Shown: positions 1 through 8,655 of the stretch, in pieces | How the letters are laid out: every line of letters starts with the position of its first letter | Numbering within the stretch: the stretch's first letter is position 1 | Source of the DNA: Oceanicola sp. | Lineage (GTDB): Bacteria > Pseudomonadota > Alphaproteobacteria > Rhodobacterales > Rhodobacteraceae | Direction of reading: 5' to 3' | Assembly (NCBI GenBank): GCA_017792405.1 | Contig: CP051231.1 | Coordinates: forward strand, 742,398 to 806,397 | Length of the DNA stretch: 64,000 nt | Made by a program: the position numbers and the translations under genes | Notes under the pieces: model-generated | Told to the model about the DNA's origin: nothing | Databases searched by the model: none | What the model saw: only the letters and a program-made list of their open reading frames with translations

Positions 1-1
1 A

Positions 2-1357
2 TCCTATCCCAAGCAGTTCTCCAGGATCATAGGGTCGCGGACCCTGTTTCAACGCTCGGCGGAGCGCACATCCGGCGCGGGGTTTGCCGCCCCCATCGTC
101 GTGACTGCCTCCGACTTTCGCTTCATCGTCACCGAGCAACTCGCAGAAGCAGGCATCGATCCGGGTGCGATCCTCATTGAGCCGGAGGGGCGCAACACGG
201 CGCCTGCCGTGCTGGCCGCGACCTTCCATGCGCTGACGGACAACCCGGACGCCATCCTGCTCGTCGCCCCTTCTGACCACCTTATCCCCGACACGGATGC
301 CTTCAAAGCCGCGGTTCGGGCTGGCTTGGCTGCAGCCGAAGAGGGACGGATCGTGACCTTCGGGATCACGCCGACACGTCCGGAGACCGCCTATGGTTAC
401 CTCGAATTGCCCGAAGCCCCAAATGGCGAGACCAAGCCATATCCGTTGACTCAGTTCGTCGAAAAGCCGGACCAGAATACCGCGGAGCGGCTGCTGGCAG
501 ATGGCACCTACCTATGGAACGCCGGGATTTTTCTCGCCCGCGCCAAGGACATGCTCGAAGCCTTCGCCACCCATGCATCAGACCTCGTTGAACCAGTCCG
601 CGAGGCTGTTGCGGAGGGTAGGCCCGACCTCGGGTTCTTGCGCCTTGATCCCCACGCGTGGAGCGGCGCGCAAGACATCTCAATCGATTACGCGGTGATG
701 GAGCGGGCAGACAACCTCGCCGTGGTCCCCTTCACCGGGCACTGGTCGGACCTTGGCGACTGGGATGCCGTCCGTCGGGAGAGCGACGCCGACCTGCGCG
801 GTGTTGTGACCTCTGGCGAAGCCGTCGCGATCGATTGCGACGATACCCTGCTGCGATCGGATAGCGACCGTCTGCAAGTTGTCGGCATCGGTCTGAAAAA
901 TATCATGGCGATCGCGATGAATGATGCCGTGCTGGTGGCGGATGCTTCCCGTGCTCAGGATGTCAAACTTGCGGTCACCGCGCTAAAGCAAAAGCAGGCC
1001 GCTCAGGCCACCCAATTCCCGAAGGATCACCGTCCTTGGGGGTGGTTCGAGAGCCTCGTGGTCGGCGACCGCTTTCAGGTAAAACGCATACACGTGCATC
1101 CCGGTGCGGCGCTTTCGTTGCAAAGCCATTTCCACCGCTCGGAACACTGGATCGTGGTGGAGGGCACGGCGCAGGTAACGATCGACAACCAAGTCAAACT
1201 CGTGACGGAAAATGAGTCCGTCTACATCCCGCTGGGGTCGAAACACCGAATGGAGAACCCGGGCAAGGTGCCGATGGTGCTGATCGAGGTGCAGACCGGG
1301 ACTTATGTGGGCGAGGATGACATTGTGCGGTTCGAGGATGTCTACGCGCGGAGCTGA
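2..1357 (+). CDS. Bifunctional mannose-1-phosphate guanylyltransferase / mannose-6-phosphate isomerase, 5' truncated by window edge
   Basis: The protein makes GDP-mannose for exopolysaccharide: the N-terminal part transfers GMP to mannose-1-phosphate and the C-terminal type II cupin isomerises mannose-6-phosphate. The reading frame is open from base 2 (YPKQF and SLFQ-like residues typical of the family's N-terminal region), so about 20-25 residues with the nucleotide-binding GGxGxRLWPLSR loop lie upstream of the window. Visible marks are FVEKPD of the pyrophosphorylase and, near the end, RPWGWFE, the SEHWIVVEGTA cupin strand and the GEDDIVRFEDVYAR finish. The next gene starts inside its last codons, so it heads the exopolysaccharide operon. 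Equivalent names in other species are algA, xanB and cpsB/manC. Confidence 0.95.
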   Translation, partial: SYPKQFSRIIGSRTLFQRSAERTSGAGFAAPIVVTASDFRFIVTEQLAEAGIDPGAILIEPEGRNTAPAVLAATFHALTDNPDAILLVAPSDHLIPDTDAFKAAVRAGLAAAEEGRIVTFGITPTRPETAYGYLELPEAPNGETKPYPLTQFVEKPDQNTAERLLADGTYLWNAGIFLARAKDMLEAFATHASDLVEPVREAVAEGRPDLGFLRLDPHAWSGAQDISIDYAVMERADNLAVVPFTGHWSDLGDWDAVRRESDADLRGVVTSGEAVAIDCDDTLLRSDSDRLQVVGIGLKNIMAIAMNDAVLVADASRAQDVKLAVTALKQKQAAQATQFPKDHRPWGWFESLVVGDRFQVKRIHVHPGAALSLQSHFHRSEHWIVVEGTAQVTIDNQVKLVTENESVYIPLGSKHRMENPGKVPMVLIEVQTGTYVGEDDIVRFEDVYARS

Positions 1358-3464
1358 TCCCTGCTCTGGCCGCCCCGCGCTGGGCTGGCTCCTCGCCGCG
1401 GGTCTCGCTTGGGCCCTTGCGCCATCGGCCTCCGCCCAGACCCTCTCGTTTTATGGTACGCCCGGCCTCGTGGACATGCCGACCGCCGAGGCTCTGCCGG
1501 ATGGCAGCCTTGCCTTAACGACGGCAGACTACGGGCCGATTTGGCGGCATACGCTGACCTTCCAGCTCTCACCGCGCGTTTCTGCGTCATTCCGATATGC
1601 CGCCCAAGGCAATGATCCGGGGCCGGGCATTCCCGAGTATGACAGGAGTTTCGACCTCAATATCCTGCTGAGCGAGGAGGATGCTTACTGGCCTGCAATT
1701 GCCCTCGGTCTGAGGGACTTCGGCGGCACAGGCATCTACAGCGGCGAATATCTCGTGGCCTCCAAATACGTGACGCCCAGGCTTCAGCTGACCGGCGGGA
1801 TCGGCTGGGGCCGGTTCGCGGGCCGGGGCGGGTTTGAGAACCCGCTGGGCATTCTGGATGACAGGTTTGAAACGCGCCCCGAGCAGGACACGCGCACCGG
1901 TGAAATCGGGTTCGACCAGTGGTTTCGCGGCGATGCCGCCTTTTTCGGCGGCCTCAAGTGGCACGCGACGGACCGGCTGACGCTGGTGGCCGAATACTCC
2001 AGCGATACCTACGCGCTGGAGACCACTGGCACGCTGTCGCCGCAGGCCTCTCCCTATAATTTCGGCCTCAAATACCGGTTCAAGAATGGGCTCGATATGG
2101 GGGCCTATTATCTCTACGGCAACACCGTTGGAGTGCGGTTCTCTTACGTGATCGACCCGGCGCACCCGCGTGCGCCCGGCGGGCAAGAAACGGCACCGCC
2201 GAGCCTTTTGCCGCGCTCCACCGTTGCAGGCCAGAGCTGGAACCTCGGCAGCCCCGAGCGACAGGTGATTCCGGCGGGCGAGGCTGTGCGCGGCAGGCTC
2301 GGCGAGCAAGGGCTGCGGCTGATGGCCTATGATGTCAGCGCCCGTGCCGCGCGGGTGCAGATCGAGAACCTGCGCTTTGACGCAACCGCTCAGGCCGTGG
2401 GCCGTGCCGCGCTGGTTTTGGCCAACACGGTAGCCCCCTCGGTCGAACGCTTCGAGGTCACCCTGACCGAAGCGGGCATGCCGATGACGACCGTCACCGT
2501 TGAGCGCGCCGACCTTGAGGAGCAGGAACACGCGCTGGAAGGCGAGTGGCACATGTTGGCGCGCGCGCAGATCACCGATGCCTTCGGGGTTGGCCGCGCT
2601 GGTGCTATCGAAGGGGCCTACCCGCGCCTGTCTTGGGGACTTTCCCCTTATACTTTTGTCTCGCTCTTCGACCCTGACGATCCGCTGCGCTACGAACTGG
2701 GCATTCAGCTCAACGCCGCGTGGGAGCCGCGCCCAGGGCTCATCTTCTCGGGCCAGCTCCGCAAGCCGCTCACCAGCACACTCGACGATGCCACCCGCCG
2801 ATCTGACAGCGTGCTGCCCCATGTGCGCTCCGATGCCGTGCTCTATGCGCAGCAATCCGACCTCCAGATCAGCTACCTGACGGCTGAATACTTCTTCCGC
2901 CCGCGTGAGGACATGTTCGGCCGCGTGACCCTTGGTTACCTCGAGCCGATGTTCGGCGGGGTCTCGGCCGAGCTGCTCTGGTACCCGCTCAACAGCCGTC
3001 TCGCGCTGGGGGCGGAGCTGAATTACGCAGTGCAGCGGGACTTCGACCAACTATTTGGCTTTCAGGATTATACGGTCTGGACCGGCCACGCCTCGGCCTA
3101 TTACAACCTCGGGCGCGGCTATTATGGCCAGCTCGATATTGGCCGCTATCTGGCGGGCGATTGGGGCGCGACCCTCACGCTGGATCGCCGGTTCAAGAAT
3201 GGTGTGACGGTCGGGGCCTTTGCGACGCTCACCGATGTTTCCTTCGACGATTTCGGAGAGGGTTCTTTCGACAAGGGCATCTTCGTCGAACTGCCGCTCT
3301 CTTGGGTCACCGGGCAGCCGTCACGGGCCAAGCTCAGCCAGACGGTCCGCCCGGTATTGCGCGACGGTGGCGCCCGGCTGGGCGTGCGCAATCGGCTTTA
3401 TGGCGTGGTGGAGCCGTTTCGCGAGCGGGAAATCACGGACAGTTGGGGTAAGTTCCTGCGATGA
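1338..3464 (+). CDS. YjbH/GfcD-like outer-membrane exopolysaccharide protein
   Basis: A 708-residue secreted protein of the YjbH/GfcD family, predicted beta-barrel proteins that help export exopolysaccharide across the outer membrane. I chose the ATG at 1338 because it puts a clean signal peptide (hydrophobic stretch ending in SASAQ) at the N-terminus and overlaps the upstream gene by 20 bases; an in-frame ATG at 1305 is the alternative. The mature N-terminus FYGTPGLVDMPTA and the repeated aromatic alternating-strand segments are typical of the family, as is the terminal tryptophan-rich tail (SWGKFLR). It overlaps yjbF by 4 bases (ATGA), so the two are translationally coupled. Confidence 0.9.
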   Translation: MSTRGADPCSGRPALGWLLAAGLAWALAPSASAQTLSFYGTPGLVDMPTAEALPDGSLALTTADYGPIWRHTLTFQLSPRVSASFRYAAQGNDPGPGIPEYDRSFDLNILLSEEDAYWPAIALGLRDFGGTGIYSGEYLVASKYVTPRLQLTGGIGWGRFAGRGGFENPLGILDDRFETRPEQDTRTGEIGFDQWFRGDAAFFGGLKWHATDRLTLVAEYSSDTYALETTGTLSPQASPYNFGLKYRFKNGLDMGAYYLYGNTVGVRFSYVIDPAHPRAPGGQETAPPSLLPRSTVAGQSWNLGSPERQVIPAGEAVRGRLGEQGLRLMAYDVSARAARVQIENLRFDATAQAVGRAALVLANTVAPSVERFEVTLTEAGMPMTTVTVERADLEEQEHALEGEWHMLARAQITDAFGVGRAGAIEGAYPRLSWGLSPYTFVSLFDPDDPLRYELGIQLNAAWEPRPGLIFSGQLRKPLTSTLDDATRRSDSVLPHVRSDAVLYAQQSDLQISYLTAEYFFRPREDMFGRVTLGYLEPMFGGVSAELLWYPLNSRLALGAELNYAVQRDFDQLFGFQDYTVWTGHASAYYNLGRGYYGQLDIGRYLAGDWGATLTLDRRFKNGVTVGAFATLTDVSFDDFGEGSFDKGIFVELPLSWVTGQPSRAKLSQTVRPVLRDGGARLGVRNRLYGVVEPFREREITDSWGKFLR

Positions 3465-4132
3465 CCGAGGAGAGGCACATAGCGGCAGTGGTTCGATGGC
3501 TCCTGCCGCTCGCAAGCTGCGTAACGCTGGTCGCCTGTGGCGGGCTTGGGGTTGGGTCCGAGGGCCCGCCGACGCCCAACCAGACGCGCGCGCAGGCCAC
3601 GGCCCGCTACGCCCAACTGCTCCGGTCCGACACCACCGCGCTCCAGATTGCGGTGGAAAAAGATGAAACCGCCACCATCGCCCTGCGTGAGGTCAGCCGT
3701 GACGGGGTGGAGAGTTTTGTGAGCAGTGATGGTGTCGTCCTCAAGACCCGCCGCGGCTTTCTGGTCGGCACCGCAGGCCTCGGGGCGGATATGACCGGTT
3801 CGGATGTGTCGCAAAGCCTCGCCCTGGTGACCGGGCGCAGCAGCGGCACTGCCGAGCGGTTTCATACCTTCCTGAATGGCGAGAACGAGGCGGTCACCCG
3901 GAGTTATGTGTGCGTCGTCGCCGTGCGGGGCGAGCGGAGCATTCAGGTCGGCACCCGAGCCGGGGCTCTGAAGCCGGTGGCGACCACGCTGGTGGAAGAA
4001 AACTGCCGCAGCCTCGATCAGACCCTTACCAACCTTTACTGGCTCAGCGCCGGTTCGGGGCAGGTGCTGCAATCCCGCCAATGGGCGGGCGATTTGACCG
4101 GGCCGCTGGTTATGCGCCGGGTGATCGAATGA
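3461..4132 (+). CDS. YjbF/GfcB family lipoprotein
   Basis: A 223-residue lipoprotein of the YjbF/GfcB type, which accompanies YjbH/GfcD in group 4 capsule and Yjb exopolysaccharide operons. A signal sequence of about 25 residues ends in the lipobox LVAC, so the mature protein is expected to be lipid-anchored, probably in the outer membrane. The middle (ALREVSRDGVESF, TRRGFLVGTAGLGADM) carries the family pattern of a strand-rich domain that probes a disputed substrate; its exact role is unknown. It sits between yjbH and the Wza-type export gene, and the start overlaps the previous stop as ATGA. Confidence 0.85.
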   Translation: MTEERHIAAVVRWLLPLASCVTLVACGGLGVGSEGPPTPNQTRAQATARYAQLLRSDTTALQIAVEKDETATIALREVSRDGVESFVSSDGVVLKTRRGFLVGTAGLGADMTGSDVSQSLALVTGRSSGTAERFHTFLNGENEAVTRSYVCVVAVRGERSIQVGTRAGALKPVATTLVEENCRSLDQTLTNLYWLSAGSGQVLQSRQWAGDLTGPLVMRRVIE

Positions 4133-4161
4133 GTGTTAAGAAAACCGAGGGACGGGGACGC

Positions 4162-5523
4162 ATGCGTAAAATCGGACTGCTCTGCCTGATCGTGGTCCTC
4201 GCGGGGTGCGGCACGGCCTACCAGAGCCCCAAGGTGCGCGATGGCGTGGCCGATGGCACCCGCGTGCGCGTCGTGCCGCTCACGGCCGAAACCACCCTGC
4301 TCGCCAACCGCTTACGCTACCGGCCAAAGGCCCTTCCGGCGATCTTTTCGACCGGGGCAGGCACGGGCGGCGGGCTGCGCACGAGCGGCCCGGTGCCAGA
4401 GCCGGTGATCGACCGCGCGAGCAGGCCCGGAACGCTCGAAACCCGCCTGCCGCCGCAGGCCAACCCCGGCCCCTATACGATCGGCGTGGGCGACGTGGTG
4501 CTTCTGGCCACCCCGCGAGCGGGTGATACGGTGGAGGAACTAACCGGGCTTCTCGCCGCCCAGAACGCCCGGCAGGGCTACACCGTGCAGGATGACGGCT
4601 CCATCAACATCCCCGGCGTCGGGCGGGTCCGCATTGCGGGGATGACGGTTGAGTCCGCCGAGGATGCGCTGTTTCAACGGTTGGTGGAAGCCCAGATCGA
4701 CCCGACCTTCTCGCTCGAGATCGCCGAATTCAACTCGCAGAAGGTCTCGGTGGGAGGCGCTGTCTCCAACCCCGGCGTGGCGCCGATCCGGCTGACCCCG
4801 CTCTACCTCGACCAGGCCCTTGCCACGGCGGGCGGCATCTCTGCCGCCGATCAGGATTACACCTCGATCCGCATCTACCGCGACGGGGCGCTCTACCAGA
4901 TCCCGCTCAAGGAGTTCTACGCCCGCTCTGGCCTGAAGCGGGTGCGGCTGATCGATGGCGACTCGGTTTTTGTGGATACCGAATACGAGCTGGAGGAGGC
5001 GCAGGCCTATTTCGAGCAGCAGATCACGCTCGCGGGCTTCCGCAGTCAGCAACGCCGCGATGCTCTTGCAGAGTTGTCGACCGAAATTGCCATCGGCCGC
5101 GACGCACTCAACGAGGCGCGGCAGAACTATCGGGCTCAGGTGGAGTTCGACGCGGTGGCGCGCGACTACGTGTATCTGACCGGCGAGGTGCAGAAACAGG
5201 CCCGCTTCCCCTTGCCGCTCGGGCGGCAGGCGAGCCTTGCCGATGCGCTCTTCGAGGGGGCAGGGGGCATTCCGCTCGAAACCGGAAATGTTCGCGAAAT
5301 CTACGTGCTGCGTGCCTCGTCTGACCCGCGCGAGTTTGGCGCCGTCACCGCATGGCACCTCGACGGGCGCAACGCGGCCAATTTCACCCTCGCGGCCCGG
5401 TTCGAGTTGCGCCCGAATGATGTGGTCTTCGTTGCGGAGCAGCCGGTGACCCGCTGGGGCCGCGTCGTGCGCCAGATCACGCCGTCGCTCATCACCACAG
5501 GTGCGCGAGCAGCAGGCAACTGA
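4162..5523 (+). CDS. Wza-type polysaccharide export lipoprotein
   Basis: A 453-residue outer-membrane polysaccharide export protein. The signal peptide ends in the lipobox LAGC around residue 17, followed by the poly-export domain (PGPYTIGVGDVVLLATP, then DGSINIPGVGRVRIAGMTVESAEDAL) and two SLBB-like segments (KVSVGGAVSNPGVAPI and YVYLTGEVQKQARFPLPLG). I chose ATG 4162 because a GAGGG ribosome site lies about 10 bases upstream and the short basic leader fits a lipoprotein. ATG 4129, overlapping the yjbF stop as ATGA, would add 11 residues and is possible. It closes the exopolysaccharide operon; no Wzc-type kinase gene is visible here. Confidence 0.9.
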   Translation: MRKIGLLCLIVVLAGCGTAYQSPKVRDGVADGTRVRVVPLTAETTLLANRLRYRPKALPAIFSTGAGTGGGLRTSGPVPEPVIDRASRPGTLETRLPPQANPGPYTIGVGDVVLLATPRAGDTVEELTGLLAAQNARQGYTVQDDGSINIPGVGRVRIAGMTVESAEDALFQRLVEAQIDPTFSLEIAEFNSQKVSVGGAVSNPGVAPIRLTPLYLDQALATAGGISAADQDYTSIRIYRDGALYQIPLKEFYARSGLKRVRLIDGDSVFVDTEYELEEAQAYFEQQITLAGFRSQQRRDALAELSTEIAIGRDALNEARQNYRAQVEFDAVARDYVYLTGEVQKQARFPLPLGRQASLADALFEGAGGIPLETGNVREIYVLRASSDPREFGAVTAWHLDGRNAANFTLAARFELRPNDVVFVAEQPVTRWGRVVRQITPSLITTGARAAGN

Positions 5524-5552
5524 CGGCGTAACTAGATAAGTAGAGGGGGGAG

Positions 5553-5636
5553 TGGTGGGCGACCCTGGAATCGAACCAGGCATGGGTCTCCCCGGCGGAG
5601 TTACAGTCCGCTGCCGCACCTTGCAGCTCGTCGCCC
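5553..5636 (-). tRNA. tRNA-Tyr (GTA)
   Basis: On the minus strand an 84-base class II tRNA starts GGGCGACGAGC and ends GTCGCCCACCA with the CCA encoded. The 7-bp acceptor stem pairs fully, the anticodon stem GCGGA/TCCGC encloses the loop CTGTAAC with anticodon GTA, a short variable arm follows, and the T arm carries GGTTCGATTCC. It lies between the 3' end of the export gene and the rlmB-like gene. Confidence 0.96.
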
Positions 5637-5744
5637 GACGCCGGAGCGGAATACAAAGCCCGCCCACCCCCGTCAAGGCGAAAAACCTTGCGATTTTCTT
5701 GCGTCGCGACCATGCAGGGGCGCGGCAAGCGGAGGCGATGTAGC

Positions 5745-6536
5745 GTGGCAAAGAAACCGAGCTGGGTGGTAGACAAAGAACGCGCCAAAAGGGCGAGCGC
5801 GGCAGAGACAGTGTGGCTCTTCGGGCTGCATGCGGTGCGCGATGCGCTGGCCAATCCCGTGCGTGAAAAGCTGCGCCTTGTGCTGACTCGCAACGCCGCC
5901 GACCGGCTGGGGGAGGCTTGCTGGCAAGGCGCCGGGATCGAGACTGAAATCGCCGATCCACGCAAGTTTCCGGTGCCGCTCGATCCGGGCTCGGTGCATC
6001 AGGGCGCGGCGCTCGAGGTCAAGCCGCTGGACTGGGGCAGTGTCGAGAGCCGCTGCATCGCAGGTGAGGGCCGGCCCCTCGTGGTGCTGCTCGATCGCGT
6101 GACCGACCCGCACAACGTGGGCGCCATCCTGCGCTCGGCTGAGGTGTTCGGCGCCCGTGCCGTGGTGGCGCCTGCCCGTCATTCGGCCCCCGAAACCGGC
6201 GCATTGGCCAAAACCGCCTCCGGCGCGTTGGAGCGGCAACCCTACCTGCGGGTCCGCAACCTCGCCGATGCAATGGAGGAGCTGAAGAGGGCAGGGTTTA
6301 CCCTGCTTGGCCTCGCAGGTGAGGCCGAGGCCGCGCTCGACCCGGTGCTGGAGACCCTGCCCGAAGGCGCGGCCATTGGTCTTGTGCTCGGCGCAGAAGG
6401 GCCGGGCCTGCGTGAACGCACGCGCGAGACCTGCGACCATTTGGTGAAAATTCCCTTCGCCGGGGGCTTCGGCTCGCTCAACGTGTCCAACGCCGCTGCT
6501 GTGTCGCTCTACGCCTCTGCGCGAAAGTTTTCATAA
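5745..6536 (+). CDS. rlmB: TrmH/SpoU family 23S rRNA 2'-O-methyltransferase (RlmB-like)
   Basis: A SPOUT-class RNA methyltransferase, most like the enzyme that 2'-O-methylates guanosine 2251 of 23S rRNA. Residues from about 18 (VWLFGLHAVRDAL) form the substrate-binding N-terminal domain. The knotted catalytic domain shows motif 1 DRVTDPHNVGAILRSAE, motif 2 GLVLGAEGPGLR and motif 3 IPFAGGFGSLNVSNAAAVSLY. I chose GTG 5745, giving 263 residues, because GGAGG lies 9 bases upstream; ATG 5712 is an alternative. It is transcribed divergently from tRNA-Tyr and probably alone. Confidence 0.9.
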   Translation: MAKKPSWVVDKERAKRASAAETVWLFGLHAVRDALANPVREKLRLVLTRNAADRLGEACWQGAGIETEIADPRKFPVPLDPGSVHQGAALEVKPLDWGSVESRCIAGEGRPLVVLLDRVTDPHNVGAILRSAEVFGARAVVAPARHSAPETGALAKTASGALERQPYLRVRNLADAMEELKRAGFTLLGLAGEAEAALDPVLETLPEGAAIGLVLGAEGPGLRERTRETCDHLVKIPFAGGFGSLNVSNAAAVSLYASARKFS

Positions 6537-6612
6537 GTTCACCTTTGCGCGAAGGGGCTGGTCAAGGCGCAGGCCGCGGCTCCATCCTTTGGCCCAGCCA
6601 AGGAGGACACCC

Positions 6613-7056
6613 ATGCTCACCCGCCGCCTCATGCTCGCCGCCGGCCTTGCCGCCCTCGCCATGCCTGCCATGGCCGAGGAACCGCCGATCTTTGCCACCA
6701 ACCGCCTCGCGATTCAGGGTTACGACCCCGTTGCCTATTTCAACGAGGGCAAGCCGGTGGAAGGGAGCGAGGCGCATCAACTGATGTGGATGGGGGCCAC
6801 GTGGCGATTCTCCAGCGCGGCCAATCGTGAGGCCTTCGAGCGCAATCCGCAGCGCTTTGCCCCGCAATACGGCGGATATTGCGCCTATGCGGCCTCGCAG
6901 GGCTACGTCGCCCCAACCGACCCGTCGGCCTTTACCGTGCACGAGGGAAAGCTCTATTTGAACTACTCCCGCCGTGTGCGCGGCATCTGGGAGCAGGACA
7001 TCCCCGGCCACATCTCTTCCGCCGATGCGAACTGGCCCAAACCTCTGAAAAACTGA
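6613..7056 (+). CDS. Secreted YHS domain-containing protein
   Basis: A 147-residue periplasmic protein with a signal peptide (basic MLTRRLM start, hydrophobic core, cleavage after AMA) followed by a YHS-type domain: GYDPVAYFNEGKPVEG, then WRFSSAANREAFERNP and YGGYCAYAASQG. YHS domains are short cysteine-bearing modules linked to metal binding, but the substrate here is unknown. An AAGGAGG ribosome site sits just upstream of the chosen ATG. It stands alone, with a hairpin around its stop codon (7039-7061). Confidence 0.85.
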   Translation: MLTRRLMLAAGLAALAMPAMAEEPPIFATNRLAIQGYDPVAYFNEGKPVEGSEAHQLMWMGATWRFSSAANREAFERNPQRFAPQYGGYCAYAASQGYVAPTDPSAFTVHEGKLYLNYSRRVRGIWEQDIPGHISSADANWPKPLKN

Positions 7057-7061
7057 GGTTT
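7039..7061 (+). other. Hairpin overlapping the YHS gene stop codon
   Basis: The arms AAACCTC and GAGGTTT pair around a 9-base loop and overlap the stop codon. There is no T-tract after it, so it may be a weak terminator or an mRNA 3'-end stabiliser rather than a full intrinsic terminator. Confidence 0.4.
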
Positions 7062-7144
7062 CGTCAGAACTGAAAGGCAGGAAAGTCTTTTTCAGCTTTG
7101 CTCTCTCGCGTTAACCTCGTGTTCACAGGTTTATTACATCCTCT

Positions 7145-7267
7145 TGGAAAGTGTTTCCTCGTGACTACCTCGAAGAGCATGAGCGCTGGTTCGGAACACC
7201 AGCGTTTCACTTCACTGTCCCTCGTTCCGCGACTTGCGCTCGGGCCTCATGGTCCGGGCGCTTTTTT
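7145..7267 (+). ncRNA. Candidate small RNA or structured leader upstream of the CoA-binding protein gene
   Basis: About 120 bases without a convincing gene carry three successive hairpins: GGAAA-gtg-TTTCC at 7146-7158, CGCTGGT-tcggaac-ACCAGCG at 7184-7204, and an 11-bp GC-rich stem at 7236-7261 followed by six Ts. A promoter-like pair, TTAACC and TTACAT 17 bases apart, lies at about 7111-7139. The arrangement fits a stand-alone small RNA with its own terminator. It could instead be an attenuated 5' leader, since the terminator ends 18 bases before the next start codon. I could not assign it to a known RNA family. Confidence 0.5.
7236..7267 (+). terminator. Rho-independent terminator of the candidate small RNA
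   Basis: An 11-bp stem (GCGCTCGGGCC pairing with GGTCCGGGCGC, two G-T pairs) with the loop TCAT is followed directly by TTTTTT. It lies upstream of a gene rather than downstream of one, which is why a small RNA or attenuator is proposed. Confidence 0.8.
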
Positions 7268-7285
7268 ACGCCGGAGGTGCCGCTG

Positions 7286-7753
7286 ATGCGCTACCCAGAC
7301 GCGCTGCTGCGCCGCATTTTGACCGAAACCAAGGTGATCGCCTGCGTTGGTGTCTCGATGAACGAGGTGCGCCCGAGCTACTACGTGGCCCGTTACCTTG
7401 CGCTTAAGGGCTTTCGGGTGATTCCCGTAAACCCCGGTCATGCGGGCAAAACGCTCTTCGGCGAAACAATCATGCCCGACCTTGCCTCGATCGATGCGCC
7501 TGTAGACATGGTCGATATCTTCCGCCGCTCCGAGCATGTGCCGCCCATCGTGGAGGAGGCGCTCGCCGCTTTTCCCGCGCTCAAGACGGTGTGGATGCAG
7601 ATCGGCGTCGAAAACGCCGAAGCCGGCGAGATGGCCGAGGCGCGCGGTGTGACGGTGATCCAGAACCTCTGCCCCAAGATGGAGTATCAGAGGCAGTTCG
7701 GCGAGTTGAGGATGGGCGGGATCAACACCGGGGTGATTTCTTCGAAACTCTAG
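7286..7753 (+). CDS. CoA-binding domain protein (YccU-like)
   Basis: A 155-residue single-domain protein with a Rossmann-type CoA-binding fold like that of succinyl-CoA synthetase alpha subunit: [24 protein letters not shown], then [19 protein letters not shown], and later [21 protein letters not shown] and QNLCPKMEY. The cellular role of this family is not established. ATG 7286 is chosen because GGAGG lies 8 bases upstream and the domain begins at once; a longer frame upstream runs through the terminator hairpin and is not favoured. Confidence 0.85.
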   Translation: MRYPDALLRRILTETKVIACVGVSMNEVRPSYYVARYLALKGFRVIPVNPGHAGKTLFGETIMPDLASIDAPVDMVDIFRRSEHVPPIVEEALAAFPALKTVWMQIGVENAEAGEMAEARGVTVIQNLCPKMEYQRQFGELRMGGINTGVISSKL

Positions 7754-7805
7754 ACCTTTCCGCGCCGCTGTTGCATATCAGGCGAGACCAAGAGGAGCCG
7801 AGCCG

Positions 7806-8189
7806 ATGGGTATCATGAACACTCTCCTGCGTGCCGTCACATGGTGGAACGGCTCCACGCTCGGCACCCAGCTGTTCACCTGGCGCAAGGGCACCAAGGT
7901 GGGCGAGGATGAAGAGGGCAACACCTTCTACCGCAACGCCGATGACACCCGGCGGTGGGTGATCTTCAAGGGCGAGGTCGAGGCCTCGCGGATCAGCCCC
8001 GACTGGCATGGTTGGCTGCACAAGACCTTCAAGGAGCCGCCAACCGACCGGCCGCTGACCCACAAGACGTGGGAAAAACCGCACCACGAAAACCTCACCG
8101 GCACGCCGCTGGCCTATGCGCCCGCCGGGTCGATCCGCCGCGCCCAGCCGGTGGAGCGGCAGGATTACGAGGCCTGGAGCCCCGAGTAA
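7806..8189 (+). CDS. NDUFA12-family complex I accessory subunit
   Basis: A 127-residue homologue of the mitochondrial complex I accessory subunit NDUFA12 (B17.2), found in alphaproteobacteria. Family marks are the early [28 protein letters not shown], then [24 protein letters not shown] and the proline-rich tail. It is expected to sit on the peripheral arm of NADH:ubiquinone oxidoreductase. The main nuo genes are not in the window. It begins a compact run with mlaD and the DUF2155 gene, an arrangement typical of Rhodobacteraceae. Confidence 0.95.
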   Translation: MGIMNTLLRAVTWWNGSTLGTQLFTWRKGTKVGEDEEGNTFYRNADDTRRWVIFKGEVEASRISPDWHGWLHKTFKEPPTDRPLTHKTWEKPHHENLTGTPLAYAPAGSIRRAQPVERQDYEAWSPE

Positions 8190-8205
8190 GGGGCCGGAGG
8201 GGGCA

Positions 8206-8655
8206 ATGTCAGAGACCAAGACCGAAGCGCTGGTTGGGGCCGGTGTGCTTGTCGCAGCAGCAGGCTTCCTGTGGTACGCCGCCGGGGTGACCGAAGCGGG
8301 TGGATCTGGTGGCGCGAGCTATCCACTGCAGGCAAGCTTTCGTTCTGCCGAGGGCATCTCGGTGGGCACCGATGTTCGGCTCGCCGGCGTCAAGATCGGC
8401 TCGGTGCGGGCGCTGGAACTGAACGCTCAGAGCTTCCGCGCGGAGGCGACCTTTGCCATCTCAGAGGGCATCGAATTGCCGGAAGACAGTTCGGCGGCGA
8501 TCTCTTCGGAGGGGCTGCTCGGGGGCAATTTCATCGAGATCGTTCCGGGCGGATCGCCCTTCAACCTCGAGGAGGGGGGCGAGATTCTGGACACTCAAGG
8601 TGCGGTGAGCCTGATTGGCTTGCTGACCAAGTTCGTGGCCGGGTCGGACGAATGA
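8206..8655 (+). CDS. mlaD: MlaD-type outer-membrane lipid asymmetry protein
   Basis: A 149-residue MCE-domain protein, the periplasmic lipid-binding part of the Mla phospholipid transport system. One membrane helix at about residues 9-27 anchors it in the inner membrane, followed by a single MCE domain (YPLQASFRSAEGISVGTDVRLAGVKIGSV) and a short hydrophobic tail (VSLIGLLTKF) that in MlaD lines the hexamer pore. I chose ATG 8206, 16 bases after the NDUFA12 gene, with GGAGGGGG upstream. The mlaF, mlaE and mlaC genes are not here. Its last bases overlap the next start (ATGA). Confidence 0.92.
   Translation: MSETKTEALVGAGVLVAAAGFLWYAAGVTEAGGSGGASYPLQASFRSAEGISVGTDVRLAGVKIGSVRALELNAQSFRAEATFAISEGIELPEDSSAAISSEGLLGGNFIEIVPGGSPFNLEEGGEILDTQGAVSLIGLLTKFVAGSDE

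Noticed and set aside
1587..3050. A 487-codon open frame on the minus strand
   Set aside because: It lies antisense to the YjbH gene, has no recognisable domain, and arises from the GC-rich codon bias of the real gene.
3910..4161. A longer start for the Wza-type gene
   Set aside because: It would run across the end of yjbF and lose the lipoprotein signal; the ATG at 4162 or 4129 fits far better.
7098..7286. A short open frame in the candidate small RNA region
   Set aside because: It runs through the terminator hairpin and has no ribosome site or conserved composition, so I treat the region as RNA or leader.
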